The notes under the pieces are model-generated. The model was not told the DNA's origin and ran no database searches. It was given only the letters and a program-made list of their open reading frames with translations. Shown here one piece after another: positions 1 to 11,335 of a DNA stretch of 64,000 bases. Position numbers and translations under genes: made by a program. This DNA is from Lantana camara (Eukaryota; Streptophyta; Magnoliopsida; Lamiales; Verbenaceae), in assembly GCA_037501455.1 (NCBI GenBank), contig CM074861.1, forward strand, positions 37,464,001 through 37,528,000, written 5' to 3'. Position 1 is the stretch's first letter; every line of letters begins with the position of its first letter.

Positions 1-2085
1 TTTAATCATGCTTGTCAATGTCATGAACATGTGGCCCCGGCGAGCAAGGGCAATCTCCAACCGAACTCCCAATCGTGAACAATACGTGATCATGCTTGCT
101 TGCTTGATAAATACGTGATCATGCAATTTAATTAGTGCTCATATAAACAAGTTCATGCTTGAAGTCATGCAATAACCCGAGGATAACCCGACATGCCGGA
201 TTAATCCCCAGTCTCCTTCTTCCTCCGGTTGATAGCGAGTTTGCAAGGCTCGACTATCCACGACATGGTGTGTGTAGAGGACATGACCCTCTAGACACGG
301 AACTCCTTCCACCACTAATCTCCTAGTGGCTTCGGGGTGATCCCAACAATGTGAGGATAATTCAGGAGTTACCCGTCAGCCCTTGCTTTCCCGGTTGGCT
401 CAAGAATTACCCTCGGGCCCACGTGCAATCATGTACTCGCCAAACATGCTTGAAATCATGATAATCAATACTTTCTTGCTTGGAAATGTTCATGGTTTGA
501 AAATCATTTATAAGTATAATACGTTTTGGCCGAAAACTAGCACATAAGGGTTATAGGGTTCGTTTTACCAAAACAAAACCTCACCTTTCTTGCAAAATAT
601 ACTAAATAAGCGTTCTAAGGAACTTGCTCCCCGTCCACGCCCTCGTGACCTGTGCAAATACGATATACGTTCGTGAGACATGACCTAAAATGACCAAAAT
701 GTGACGAACAGCGAAAATGTGTCGAGACGATCACGAAAATGCAATGTGGTATGATAACTTTTCGTTTCACATCATATTAACACATATTATAGCAATTCGG
801 GGTCAAAGAAGTCGTCGGGTCGAGGGGCTAATTTCGTAATTTTATGCAGTGAATTTTACACTGCATGTCAGGTGGGAACGGCCGTTCCGGGTCCCTTTGA
901 AAAATGGGAACGGTCGTTCCCGTTGCCCAGAAAAAACGCGGGAACGTTTTTCCCATTTTAAACGCGCCTTCGAGCTGGGAACGGCCCTTCTGGCGCAAGG
1001 CCAAAAACGGGAACGGCCGTTCCCATGCTCGGCCGCCCCTTTATTTGAAAAGAAATGGGAACGCCCGTTCCCACCAAGCCTTGAGGCTGGGAACGGTCGT
1101 TCCCCGCTTCTGCAACTGAAGAAAACAGAGCAGAAACAGGGGAAGCTCTCGGCCAAGATTCATCAAAGCAACAAAATTTCCATTTTTGATCCCAAATGCC
1201 ATAATTTCTGGAAATATGATGCATATATGTTCAATAAACTCTAATATAACATTTAAACACATAGAACATGCTATATCAACAAGATTTCAAGGTTTCATGT
1301 ACATGATCAAACTAGCTCAATCTTGCCAAATATTCAAGATTTTCATGATCAAATCATGCTATAATTCCATATATGATCACATAATCACACTTTGATCACC
1401 AATAACTCATTTAGCACATAAATCTTAAACCCTAGCTTATCACTTATGATCATGAATCATCCAATCATGCCCAACCAACCTTAAAAAATGGAAAGAAATG
1501 AAGAAATGGATGATGATGATGATCAACTTCAAATTCTTGGCAAATTTCTTGAAATCTTGATGATTGATTGAAAAATCACTTCTTCCCTTTTCTTCCTTGA
1601 ACTACCGAGAGTGAGAGAGAGCAATGGGTTGGAAAATTTTTGATGAAATGATCAAGGAAGAATGGGGATATGGTTGTTACGTGATTCATCCCATTGATTT
1701 GTGTGAATCTTGCCAATTTACCAATCAATCCTTGAAGTCTCTAAGTTATACAATTAAGTATGCCATGATTTAAAATATGCTCCGTTTGGTCCCTACAAAT
1801 TTATGCAATTGAGTCCCTAATATTTTAGAAAGTATTTAACTAGGGACAATTTGGTAATTTTATCACTCGCGGTAATTGATTTCATGCAATAAATATTTTT
1901 CGTGTCATGAAATAATATTTTCAATGATATGAATTTAAAGAATTGATATAAATAATGTTTCATGAATTTTATAAAATATGAATGCCACGTAAGAATATAT
2001 TATAAATTAAAGAAATAAAATAAACCTACGCTCATAACGCACACGTGGCGTGCTTACCTGTTCATCCGGAAACCGGGGCGTTACA
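1..2085 (-). mobile_element. Ty3/gypsy (Tekay-like) LTR, truncated by window edge
   Basis: This is the reverse complement of the LTR family seen complete at 51116-53786. It ends at 2085 with the LTR start (TGTAACGCCCCGG read on the minus strand) and runs to the window edge, so about 2.1 of 2.7 kb is present. It shares the palindrome cluster, the 'aagcaagggctgacgggtaa'-type stretch and the Tekay LTR layout. The plus-strand bases after 2085 (gagtc) are not a polypurine tract. It is therefore either the 5' LTR of an element lying to the left or a solo LTR; GAGTC at 2086-2090 would be its target duplication, but the partner is outside the window. Confidence 0.9.
874..1104. repeat. Cluster of GGGAACGNNCGTTCCC palindromes in gypsy LTR
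   Basis: Several near-perfect 14-16 bp palindromes with core AACG-NN-CGTT lie within 231 bp, for example at 875-888 and 1089-1104. Equivalent clusters sit at the same relative place in every related LTR of the window. The short overlapping ORFs here (repeating peptides such as GNGRS and ERPFP) come from the palindromes and are not genes. Confidence 0.9.
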
Positions 2086-2650
2086 GAGTCATATTACTTT
2101 ATGTTAAGAGAGTAGAACTTAGGAAGTGAGGATTTTTCTTTTCATTTTGGAGACAAGCACCTAAGGAGCAAGAAGGATCCACAACGAACACTTGAAGAAT
2201 GGTGGCCATAAGAGAATACCCCTCAAAATGTTTAGGAGGGTTGTTTCTATTAATGTAATAGAATAGGGTTTTTCATTAAATTCTGCACCCTTATGTGAAA
2301 TATCTGTTTATGTGGCATGTGTGTTAGAACTAGCAATTATGGAGTGGCTCCCATAATTGCACATAAGATAGGATACCCATGATCATCTCATATTAGTATC
2401 ATGCTAGGACATGTTATCTGCTAATTGTTTTTGTGATGCATTTTATGTGAAACTGCATTATTCAAGACAATTAAAAATGGATAACTGTACATGTTGGTGA
2501 GGTCAAAAACCAGACAACTCTCTGGTTAATGCGAAAATCTCTAATTAAAATATTGAGCAACTTTCGAATAAATAGGTATTCTATTACGGTAATAAAATTC
2601 CTAGCATTCCATCAATAGGATTTAAGAGTTAGTAGGTAAGCTAATTGCTG

Positions 2651-2976
2651 CCTCACGAGTCGTGGGGTAATTAGTGCAGCCTATTAAATCTTAGTTTCTT
2701 GATTGATCACCTTAGGTGATTGATATTTCTTAATCATTTTGGAATGGGCGATGTCTCACGAGTCATGGGTCGTTCCGGACTAAGTTTGATTGGGATCTTA
2801 TGATTGATGGGTCCTGCTCAACACTGAAGTAGATATGGATGTCTCACGAGTCGTGGGTCCATGATTGAAAGATCGGTGATGCAAAAACATTACTAGGAAT
2901 TCCATGGAGATGGAATTGGCAATTTAGTACCTACCTAAAGATTCTTAGACTTTGGATGTCTCACGAGTCGTGGGTC
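2651..2976. repeat. Four spaced copies of a palindrome CACGAGTCGTG
   Basis: The 11-bp palindrome CACGAGTCGTG occurs at 2654-2664, 2845-2855 and 2962-2972, with a one-base variant (CACGAGTCATG) at 2757-2767. Three of the copies sit in a longer shared string (TGTCTCACGAG...GGGTC). Spacing is about 90-115 bp. The surrounding DNA is the non-coding leader side of the decayed copia element. Confidence 0.8.
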
Positions 2977-4828
2977 CAAAACTAAGATTGCTTGGGATCC
3001 TAGTACCTGCTGAGAAAGCAAGTTTCTTCTAAGGTCATTTGGGATTTATAGACCTTCTAAAAATAGTGGGAGCCACATACGATGAAAGACCTAATCCTAT
3101 ATGTTACGTTATTATTCAATATGCTCACATTTTCTCTGCTTAGCATTTAGGTTGTAGTTCTGTGATTGTCTACAAGTTGAAATGCGACCCATTAGTATCC
3201 ATCCTTGAGTCAAATAAGTTGACTAAAGTCCTAACCACTCTGATTGGCCTCGAATCTTAAAATCCGTTTTAGACTCCAAAGGAGAAAATTGTTCTCTATA
3301 AGGCGAACTTTTCAGCAATTGTGAAAATTCGACCTAGGCTTAAGAAAAGCAATTGAAAAGTGAAAGGATTTTCTCCAAACACTTAAGAGCAATTGTACTC
3401 CCTCATAAATGTGTTACAAAGTATAACACATTATAGGAACACTTAAGAGCAATTATACTCTCTTGCGAGTTTGTTACAAGGTATAACACAATCGAAGGAA
3501 TTGTTCCATATTTGTATGAAGGAATACACATGTGAACGGACGTGGGCTCAAAGTCCTCACTGAGGAGGACCTTGCAAGCCATGGACGTACCCTAAAGAAA
3601 TAAGTTCTTAGTCCACTGATTGTTTGAATTGCTTCTATCATCATTTTAAGCCCTTTTGCTCAATCTTAGATGATATTATTGTAGCATAGTTGATCAAATT
3701 AGTTGATAACTTAAGAGAGCATCCTTTTGAAGGACTAGAAGGTAATGATGGTCAGTTCTTCTTCTAAACCTAATAAGGTAAAGGCACCTAGGCCAAAGAA
3801 GAAGAAACCCTTAAAACCCAATGGAGGGGTAAGAGAAGGAAAGCCTAAAAGAAAGATCAGACTTTAGCTTCCATAGTGGCAAACTAGGGGCCTTAGCTAG
3901 GAACTGCAATGAGTATAAGGATACTCCGTGTGTCTCTCATTGTGATAATTCCGATAGGATCAGAGTTCAGTAGTCTTGAGTTAATTTCACACAAACTGTT
4001 GTGCAAAACTCATAGCATTGATGTTTCAAACATACAACGAGATAACATAAGTAAGTAAGATGACAAAGTTTCAAAATAACTTTGGAACATCCTAAATGGG
4101 ATTAGCAAGTTAATCGTCTTAGGATCATTTTACAAAAATGAACTCAAAGACTTAACTTTCTTAGAATCCCATTAAAGGGAAACGTTCCCTAAAACTCGTT
4201 TATATGAAACGACAAGACGTCCTATATCTTGGATGGATTTCGATCCATACTTTTGATGGATTTCGATTCATACTTATGATTTCGGATAGCTTAATGTAAT
4301 CACTAGACAAAATCACTAAAGTAATCATTATAAATGTGCGTACTTACTAAGTACGAATTTGAAACCTTTTGTGAAATTACTAGAATTTCAAAATAAGGAA
4401 GGTTAGGAACCTTAGTAGTCATAAGACATTAGAAGCTCGATTGGATCGAGATAGCAGATATCTTAGTGACTAACTCCTTAGTCATCTTAAGATATAATAG
4501 GATTATCCCTCAGTAAGGTCATTCAAGAATAATTTGGTATTTTTGATTGAAGGAACATAACCCTATAGGATATGGTTTGTTCCTTGTTGAGATTTACTGA
4601 CTTATCTATATTCTGAACTTATGCTTCAGAATACGCAGTTAGGATTTTGAATCTTACAAATTCCAAATCAATCCCTTAAATACACTATGAATTGTGGCTT
4701 TCAAAAACTCCCTAATAATTCTTAGAATTTTGGGATTGTCTTCTTAATTGAAGAGGACAGTGGGACTCTTCTTAAGTGAAGGAGACAATGGGAGATAGAC
4801 TTGAAACAAGTTCAAGTTTATATGAACA

Positions 4829-4919
4829 GTTAACGGACGTTACCACTGCCTATGACCACAGGCAGTAACGCCCGTTACTTGGTACAGAGGCTCAGACAAA
4901 GGAGGTAACGGGCGTTACC
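4829..4919. repeat. Three GTAACGNNCGTTAC palindromes in decayed copia interior
   Basis: Palindromes at 4829-4844 (imperfect), 4864-4879 (AGTAACGCCCGTTACT) and 4904-4919 (GGTAACGGGCGTTACC) share the core AACGNNCGTT with the gypsy LTR palindromes, although the host element is copia and the flanks differ. Confidence 0.8.
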
Positions 4920-7870
4920 CAAACAATATATATATTATTATTTTGCAAATCTTTAGAACAAATGTTGTTTGTTCTAAAGAGTGTATCTCTCTTGAGTCTT
5001 CTTAATTGAAGGAGAAACTGAGAGATAAGATTGAAACTAGTTCAAGTCTACGATTCTTTTGAACAAATGTTGTTTGTTTTATAGAATATACCTTTCTTAA
5101 GGAATTGCTCCTAAGAGAGAAGAAAGGTAAGCCCAAAAGACTTTAAAAAGTTTGAGGCCATAACCCACGCCACAAATAGGAAGAAACGAACCGTTCTGAT
5201 AATACTTGGCCAATCTTAAGAGATAGTACACGAGTGAACTCTCCTCCCTCAACGCGTTCAGAGCGCATTCCTAGGTAGCCTATAAGATAATATGGTTTTC
5301 AACATGAAATCTTCTAAAGTGGATAATGATCCATTTACCCTGTCGGGAGGCGCTATCAGATTTGGAATCTGAGCAGTGAAAACAATTATGAAATCTGAAA
5401 TGGATTCCATATAGTCAAACTAAGTTTGGACCTTAGTGACACTACTTGATTGGATCAACCTTATCTTGTCAATATCAGATTGATGGAGAAATAAATATGG
5501 AACATCCATGGATTTCACATTTAGTGGGAGTAAGCAAAAGGTTTGCAGACTCTAATTGGTCAATTTATGAAATTGGATCAGGCTTCTAGGAATTAGAGTA
5601 TTCGAATTAGTGAAATAGTCAAAGTTGTTTGACTTAAAATTCGAAAATGGCGTGTAAAAAGAAAGTGTTAGAGACTAAAAGTTCAATTTTTGGTACTTTG
5701 CGAAGATGACATCCTTCTCATTGGGAATGCGACGGATGACACAAAAGTTACCGAAGCCTGGTTAGGAACCATTTTGAGATGAAAGATCTAGGTGATAGAT
5801 CCTACATTCTCGAGATAGCTATCTATGAAATAGATCTAAGAGAATAATAGGATTATCACAGTCGATGTACATAAACATTGTACTAAAATGGTTTAGTATG
5901 GAAAATTCCTACAGAATTTCCAATGGATAATGGAACATCTCTTTTGAAGAGGATGTGTCCTAAAATAGCTCTTTGAAAGTTAGAAAGTCCAAAACCCTTT
6001 TATGGAAAAGGGTGCATAATGTATGCAAAATTATGTACTTGACGAGATAAGGCTACCATATAGTGTGGTGGGCCTATTCTAAATGTAACCTTAGAGAAGG
6101 TCATTGGATTGCTGTAAAAAATACCCTCAGAGTACTTTAGAAGAAATGAAGACATGTTTTAAGAATCCACCAAGATCTTGTCATTAAAGGATATTTTTAT
6201 GTAATCATCAAAACATAGATAATGATTGATCTATGAAAGGATACGCAGTCTGCCTAGATAGCAGAATAGTGCTTTGGAATAGTTCCAATCGAGAGGCACT
6301 AATAGATTCGACTATAAGGTTGAATACTTAGTCGTATAGAATACCACTAAGTTAAGTGTTTTGGTAAGAAACTCCATCTAATGGGTAGATGAAGTTCCTA
6401 GCATGAAACAACACCATTATCATATAGTATGATGAAATGGATGGTTGCTCGAGTAAGAGAACTGAGACCTCACCAAGGGACCAGACGCTTGATTATGAAT
6501 CACGTGAATAAGGAAATCGCGTTTCCTTAATGATGTGTAAATTAGAAACATTCACATCATCAGAGAATATAGCAGATCCCCTTTGGAAACACCCAAAGTC
6601 AATAAGGCTCTAAAGGTGCACCTTGGGAAGATGGGACCGAGAGAGGACCTGAAAGGCTTTTACGGGCAAGTGGGAGATTGTTGGGAATAATGCCCTAGAA
6701 AGCTGTTATGCTTTGGGAATTTCCATATATCACAGACAATCTTTGAATAATATACAAATGATTGTAATCACAGGCGAACACTTCTTAATCATGTCTTTAT
6801 GTGTGCGCCCGAAAACATAGGCCGACTGTTGAGCCCACTCTGGCTCAGCCACACCACCCAGCGTGCGAGCCACCCGAGAAGCAAGCTATTACAGCGAGCG
6901 GCTGGAGCAGTAAGGAGCCGAGGAGCAAGGCAGTAGATAAGATAGAAGAAGGGTCAGGCTCCCGGTGGAGGAGAGGAGACGGTTAGGATAACGAACCACG
7001 TGTTTTGTGTGTTTCCATTACGTGTGCATGTCTAGAACTCCCCTAATCCGATGAGGCCGTTAAGAACTTTGTCATTATGGGAATAACACATGAAATAAGT
7101 TCTTAACTCCATAGGCGAGGATTAGAAACTTCTCTAAGTCAATGAGGCCGATAGACAGTGGGAGTGTCGACTTTGACACTGTTGAGACTTGCTTGTGTAG
7201 TTATGTCCTTAAGAAGGATCACCCGGTTTCATAGGGTGATAAGTGCATGGGTTGATGCATTTATAATACATAAGGGTGATAGTTACAAGAACTTCATCAC
7301 TAAGAGTGCCCCGCGTGAGAACATTCCTAAATGGGAAAGGAAGTTTCCAGAAACTTCCAGATTAGGAAATATCTCACATGTCAATGACGTGAGAAATTAA
7401 TCCTTAGACTTGAGATTCCACATTGTCTCTTATGACATAGGCTCAAAAGGGTGTCGCCATATAAACACCTGAATCACGGTCTATGTTGGGATTACACAAG
7501 TGGCATATGAGAACTGTTGGAATCAATAAAGGACCTACACTTGTTGTAGGCAAGATGATCTCTTATTACACAAGTCATTCATGATTCCATCCTGAAATCC
7601 TTGCGCAAGGTGGTTAGATTAAGACATCAAGAAAATGGAGTTTTCTTGGATTGAGATCAAATGGAATATGAAGGGAACTTTGTTTTAAGATTAAGGTTAG
7701 TAAGGCTCTCCATATTCCCATGCCCTAGATCTTAATCGAGAGATAGGATGGTAGGAGGATCGTATCCTAAATGATGTCATTGACTAAAAGGTTCTTTCGA
7801 ATATATATTCACATTTCGGGTAGAGATCACACACCTGTTACTAGACTATGGTCGTGTGATCTGTGAGGTG

Positions 7871-8306
7871 ATTAATTAATAAGTGTATTAATTAATTAGG
7901 CTCACTGCTAACTGAAATTGAACCTAGAGGGTCACACACAAATACCGGGTTCAAAGGGTATTAAGGAAAGATCAAATAGTTGATCGAAATGAGACCACAG
8001 TGTAAAGTACACGTGTGGATATCGAGAGCTTTTGTTTGGACACGTGGCTCAAATTATCGAATTGAATCATGTGTTAATTAATTGGAGAATTAATTATTAA
8101 GTCCAAACATAATTAAGTGGAGAATTAATTATAAAGGCGAGATATGATTAATTGGAGAATTAATTATAAATCCCTAAAATATAATTAATTGGAGAATTAA
8201 TTATATAGACGAATAAAATTAATTAGAGAATTAATTTTAGCCTGTTAGAATTAATAAGTGAATTAGTTCTAAAGCCCTTGATGGAATTAATTGGAGAATT
8301 AATTCT
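7871..8306. repeat. Array of short hairpins, mostly with GGAG loop
   Basis: Hairpins with 4-6 base loops were read at 7871-7896 (loop agtg), 8075-8096, 8109-8132, 8144-8167, 8179-8206, 8214-8239 (loop agag), 8245-8272 and 8284-8305. The inner stem is usually AATTAATT/AATTAATT. The outer stem differs between units, and both arms change together: ATAT/ATAT at 8179-8206, TAAA/TTTA at 8214-8239, TTAG/CTAA at 8245-8272, G/C at 8284-8305. The last seven repeat every ~35 bp. Confidence 0.85.
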
Positions 8307-8578
8307 AAGTATTTAATTATTTACTTGTTCTAATTTGATTAGAATAAATAAATAAATAAATATCTTCTATTTTATTATTCTAATAAAGTATTAGGATGAG
8401 ATATTTAATTATTGCTAGAATAATTAAATATTCCTAAACTAGTTAGGAGCTCTTTTTCTATAAAATAAATGTCTTATTTTAGATAAGATTTTATTTTACT
8501 TAGAGAGAAAGAAAAGATAGAAGAAAAGTCAAAGTTGGAGACTCTCTCCTACTAATAACTAGGGTTTCGAACCCCACC

Positions 8579-8586
8579 TATATAAG
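8579..8586 (+). promoter_or_regulatory. Probable TATA box of copia LTR
   Basis: TATATAAG lies about 410 bp before the LTR end and is followed by GGGCATAGGGGCTCG. This is a good plant TATA box in the place expected for the U3/R boundary. Transcription start was not determined. Confidence 0.5.
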
Positions 8587-9057
8587 GGCATAGGGGCTCG
8601 ATTTTTATGGCTTTACGCGTACACGTGATCACACCCAGACTTCATGGAATTTTGGGGATAATTCTCTTGCTCTCCTTTAACTCGTTTCTTGTTTCTTTGA
8701 TACACATGTTATAGTACGAGCATACTCAATGACATGATTTGAATCTAGGTTGGTGTGGATTAATACTTTAGAGGATTTCTACTTTGGAATCTCGAAGAAA
8801 GAACCGATCAAGAAACGGGGATTCATGCCGCATGAAGAACGTTTGAGGGCGGCTCAATAAGTTTCAAGAAAGCTACAATTCGTGTGAGTTTCTTGAGTCC
8901 CAACGTTACGATACGAACATTGCAAGTCTTTTAGATCCCTTTTGGAAAAAATTTTAAACTTCTGCTGCGTTTACTCTGTTGTTTTCCAACAGGTACTTGT
9001 GAAAACCCACGTGTCAAGGGGATGCACCTCCCTCAAGGCCGATAGCAAAGTATTCGG

Positions 9058-10029
9058 CTACCGTACCGGCCCCCTCTCCAGCCGGACCTGGGCAACATCA
9101 TTCCATGAGGTGTGTTCCAGGCCGTTCCATCCATCCTTGTACCGTACGAAAATAAACTTTTTCTTCCAATCTGTCCCATGGGAGGTCTTCTCCGTGTCGA
9201 ATATTTTACTCCCCAAGCGTGATTGGAACTTCACAAATCCCCTCCTGTTAGGGGAAGTTGCCGCGTCGACCGAGGCCACAAACAATTCTGCGAAGTGTTC
9301 CACGCACTCCACCTGACCCAGGATCTTCATTAGCATCCTGAATGCCGTTATCATAGCGTGGCCATTAGGCAGTAGCTGGATCGGGCTGATTTGCAAGTGG
9401 TTGAACAGGGTGATCTGGAATGGAGACCCATATTCAATGGCTTGCAAAGAAATGGCAATGCATCCTTCAGGAGGGGCTCCCATGTGCTCATGAATGTTGG
9501 GAGTAAACACCTCGCAATTCATGTTCATATCCTTCCACCCAGTCAATCGCTTCTCTGCCGTGTTCCTCTCCACCCCCGAAACCTCAGCGCAGAACTCATG
9601 ATAATAATTGGTACACTTTTGTTGCCCCTTCTTCTTCTTCCCTTTCTGTGATTCCGTTTCAATCACAGAAGTAAAGGCATCCCTTCCTTGGTCGCGGGAC
9701 TCTCCTTCCAGTAACATTTCTTCTATTTTCGCTGCCATGTCCTCCACCGCCTCAGGATCAATTCCTCTTCCCCCTTCTTCACTCAGGGGCGTGCTTTGAC
9801 CCCTCCCAACTGCATCCCTCAGAGCAGGGCCCGTAACTCCCTCTTCCACGTTGGGGATGTACATCTCAGCATTGGGGTCCTCCCATTTGTTCTTTCCAGG
9901 ACGTCTTATTCCAATGCACTCTAAGGACACTTCAAGATCAGATGGGATGTCTTTGGGCCCATAATCCCCCTGTTGCTTGTCCTTGGGTTGGCTACCGGTG
10001 GGAGCGGCTGCAGATCTCTTGGGAGCTAT
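9058..10029 (-). pseudogene. Plant 'putative gypsy-type transposon' protein (Transposase_28-like), start codon lost
   Basis: The frame is open for about 320 codons to a stop at 9058-9060. By alignment with copy 2, whose start is ATG-ACC-TCT-AAA-AAG at 12744, the start here has become ATA (10029-10027); no in-frame ATG was found near the start, only a GTG at 9930. An N-terminal half rich in charged residues contains KGKKKKG. It is followed by a conserved block with GSPFQITLFNHLQISP, LLPNGHAMITAFRMLMKIL and, near the end, TDWKKKFIFVRYKDGW. This layout (a hydrophobic 'PLHPF...L..L.I.P.QL.PN' block, then 'W...FFFV') fits the plant transposon-protein family Transposase_28 (PF04195) by memory of the family, not by search. 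Function is unknown; it is usually found as an extra or gag-like ORF of plant gypsy elements. A third copy lies at 27097-29330. Confidence 0.5.
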
Positions 10030-10214
10030 TAGGTTGGTTTCAGAGAAGGAAAGAAGAAAGTAGATGTGGGAGATAAGTGGCGTACCTTAGTGATTTGAGG
10101 GGAATTCTCTCTGAGTTAGGTTCTTTTGAGCGTTTCGGATGCTTGGAATGCTTGAATTCTAGGGTTTTCTCTTTGGAATGGCGTGAAAGAAGGGAAAAAC
10201 CGCCCAAGTCCCCA

Positions 10215-10221
10215 CTTTATA
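10215..10221 (-). promoter_or_regulatory. TATA box upstream of transposon-protein ORF (copy 1)
   Basis: On the minus strand TATAAAG lies about 190 bp before the former start codon and is followed by a C/T-rich leader. The equivalent box is kept in copy 2 (12936-12943, TATAAAAA) in the same surroundings, so the position is conserved between copies. Confidence 0.55.
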
Positions 10222-11335
10222 GTTGTGGTTACCTCAAATCAAGATTAATTAATCCCACATTTTGGTTGATTAGCTCGCACCGAGAAAAGCATAGCCTGTT
10301 ACCCAACGGCGGTTACACGCAGCCCATTCTCAGGATTTGTGTCAAGTCCCTCAAATTTCAAAAAGTGCAATCATTACGCTGACAGGAAGAAAACCTAGCG
10401 TTTCCCACCTAGGAGTTTCCAAAGGGCACGCGCGCGTGACCTCACAGCCCCCTGGGTCGATTTTAACTCCTAGGTCGATGGATACTGGCTCGAGGTCTTG
10501 GCTCGAAGGACCTGGCTCGAATAGTGTGCTACGCGACCCAGCTTTGCTTAAGACATCAAGTAGCCCATCTTCCCTCTTTCCCTCAGCGGTCACAGCGCTT
10601 ACCTCAAGGTCCGCCGCCACTCGTCGAGTGCCACCGAACCTGGGGGGGAGAGATGATAAGGGGAAAGTCGGGATGTCTGACTAACCGCTAGTTGTCATTC
10701 CCACGTGGCAGTCTGTGCCACATCAGCCCGTAGTGCTCGACCCAGGCAGTTGTATTTCGACCCAGCACTTGGGGAAAGCGGCCCAATGCTAAGCAATAAG
10801 AGCTCTCAACCTAGAGTCCCTTTCCGACCCAGCGGCCAATCGACCCAAGTGCTACGGGATAACCGCACTCAATGTGCGTACCGTTCCCTGCGGGCCGCAT
10901 TAATTACAGCCGCGCCAAGTACCACGGGTCTCTATCAGGAGCAGGGAACAGTGCTTTAGCCATAAAAGCACTGTTTCCGGCCAGAGAGTGTCCCTCTCCC
11001 ACCAGACAAGATCCACACCTCCCTGAGAGTGTACTTGCACGCACCTAGGCCCCCACGGTCCTATATTAACCCATCTCCTTTGTCAATAGGGGTAAGCTTT
11101 CCCTCACACACTGAACTCCTTACTTCCAGCGCATTCTAGTCCCTCAGCTTATTGACTTGAGCATCGAAGTGTCAAAACAGGTTCAACCCCCACATTCCCC
11201 TGTTTTGACCTTTGAGCTCACGTTTGTCCATCTTTTTAGTCCAGGAAAGCACCAGAGTCTCCGCACTTTACAAATATCTTGGGTGATTGGGAGTCCTAAT
11301 CTGCAGTCCAGCACACAGGCCAAATTTTGACACCA

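Larger units (their letters stand above)
2086..6678 (+). pseudogene. Decayed Ty1/copia internal region (gag-pol remnants)
   Basis: No frame is open, but copia landmarks can be read across shifting frames. A lysine-rich stretch near 3777-3850 resembles the segment before a Gag zinc knuckle. The RT active-site block reads as DDILLIGN at about 5707-5730, and 'CIMYAKLCT' near 6011-6040 matches the GSLMYAMLCTRPD block of copia polyproteins. The end of RNase H reads near 6500-6650 with 'ENIADPLWKHPKS', the copia ADxLTKxL motif. A purine-rich tract (6664-6677) leads into the LTR at 6679, which fixes plus orientation. Many stops and frameshifts show an old, dead element. Its 5' LTR is not in the window; a reverse gypsy LTR abuts it at 2085. 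The first ~1.6 kb shows no coding trace and is probably leader or gag too decayed to read. Confidence 0.75.
6679..8991 (+). mobile_element. Ty1/copia 3' LTR (2313 bp)
   Basis: The LTR starts TGTTGGGAATAATGCCC right after a purine-rich tract and ends ...TTCCAACA at 8991. It follows copia RNase H remnants, so it is the 3' LTR of the decayed element. It contains a hairpin array (7871-8306) and a TATA box (8579-8586). A truncated reverse LTR of the same family lies at 11336-12556. No target duplication was found, because the 5' end of the element is missing. Confidence 0.8.
8992..11335 (-). mobile_element. Repeat with 'putative transposon protein' ORF, copy 1
   Basis: Read on the minus strand, this begins at 11335 with a sequence shared with copy 2 (12557-14095): TGATGGTGTCAAAATTTGG against TGATAGTGTCTAAATCCG. 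It then runs through a promoter-like region, a TATA box (10215-10221), a leader and an ORF (9058-10029). The shared upstream part, about 1.2 kb, resembles the LTR plus leader of a large gypsy (Tat/Ogre-like) element, but no primer-binding site or second LTR was found, so the class is inferred. It ends abruptly at the copia LTR end at 8991. Confidence 0.5.

Noticed and set aside
849..1244. Overlapping ORFs with repeating peptides (GNGRS, ERPFP, GTAVP) in the LTRs, also at 31258-31538, 39686-40165, 44716-45195, 51971-52353 and 59465-59847
   Set aside because: They exist on both strands and in several frames because the DNA is a series of palindromes, which read as similar codons each way. They change frame between LTR copies and have no conserved start.
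6801..7400. ORFs of 61 and 80 codons in the copia LTR
   Set aside because: They lie wholly inside the non-coding LTR and match no known protein pattern.
10337..10959. Plus-strand ORFs in the upstream part of the transposon-protein repeat
   Set aside because: They run antisense to the promoter and leader and are not kept in copy 2.
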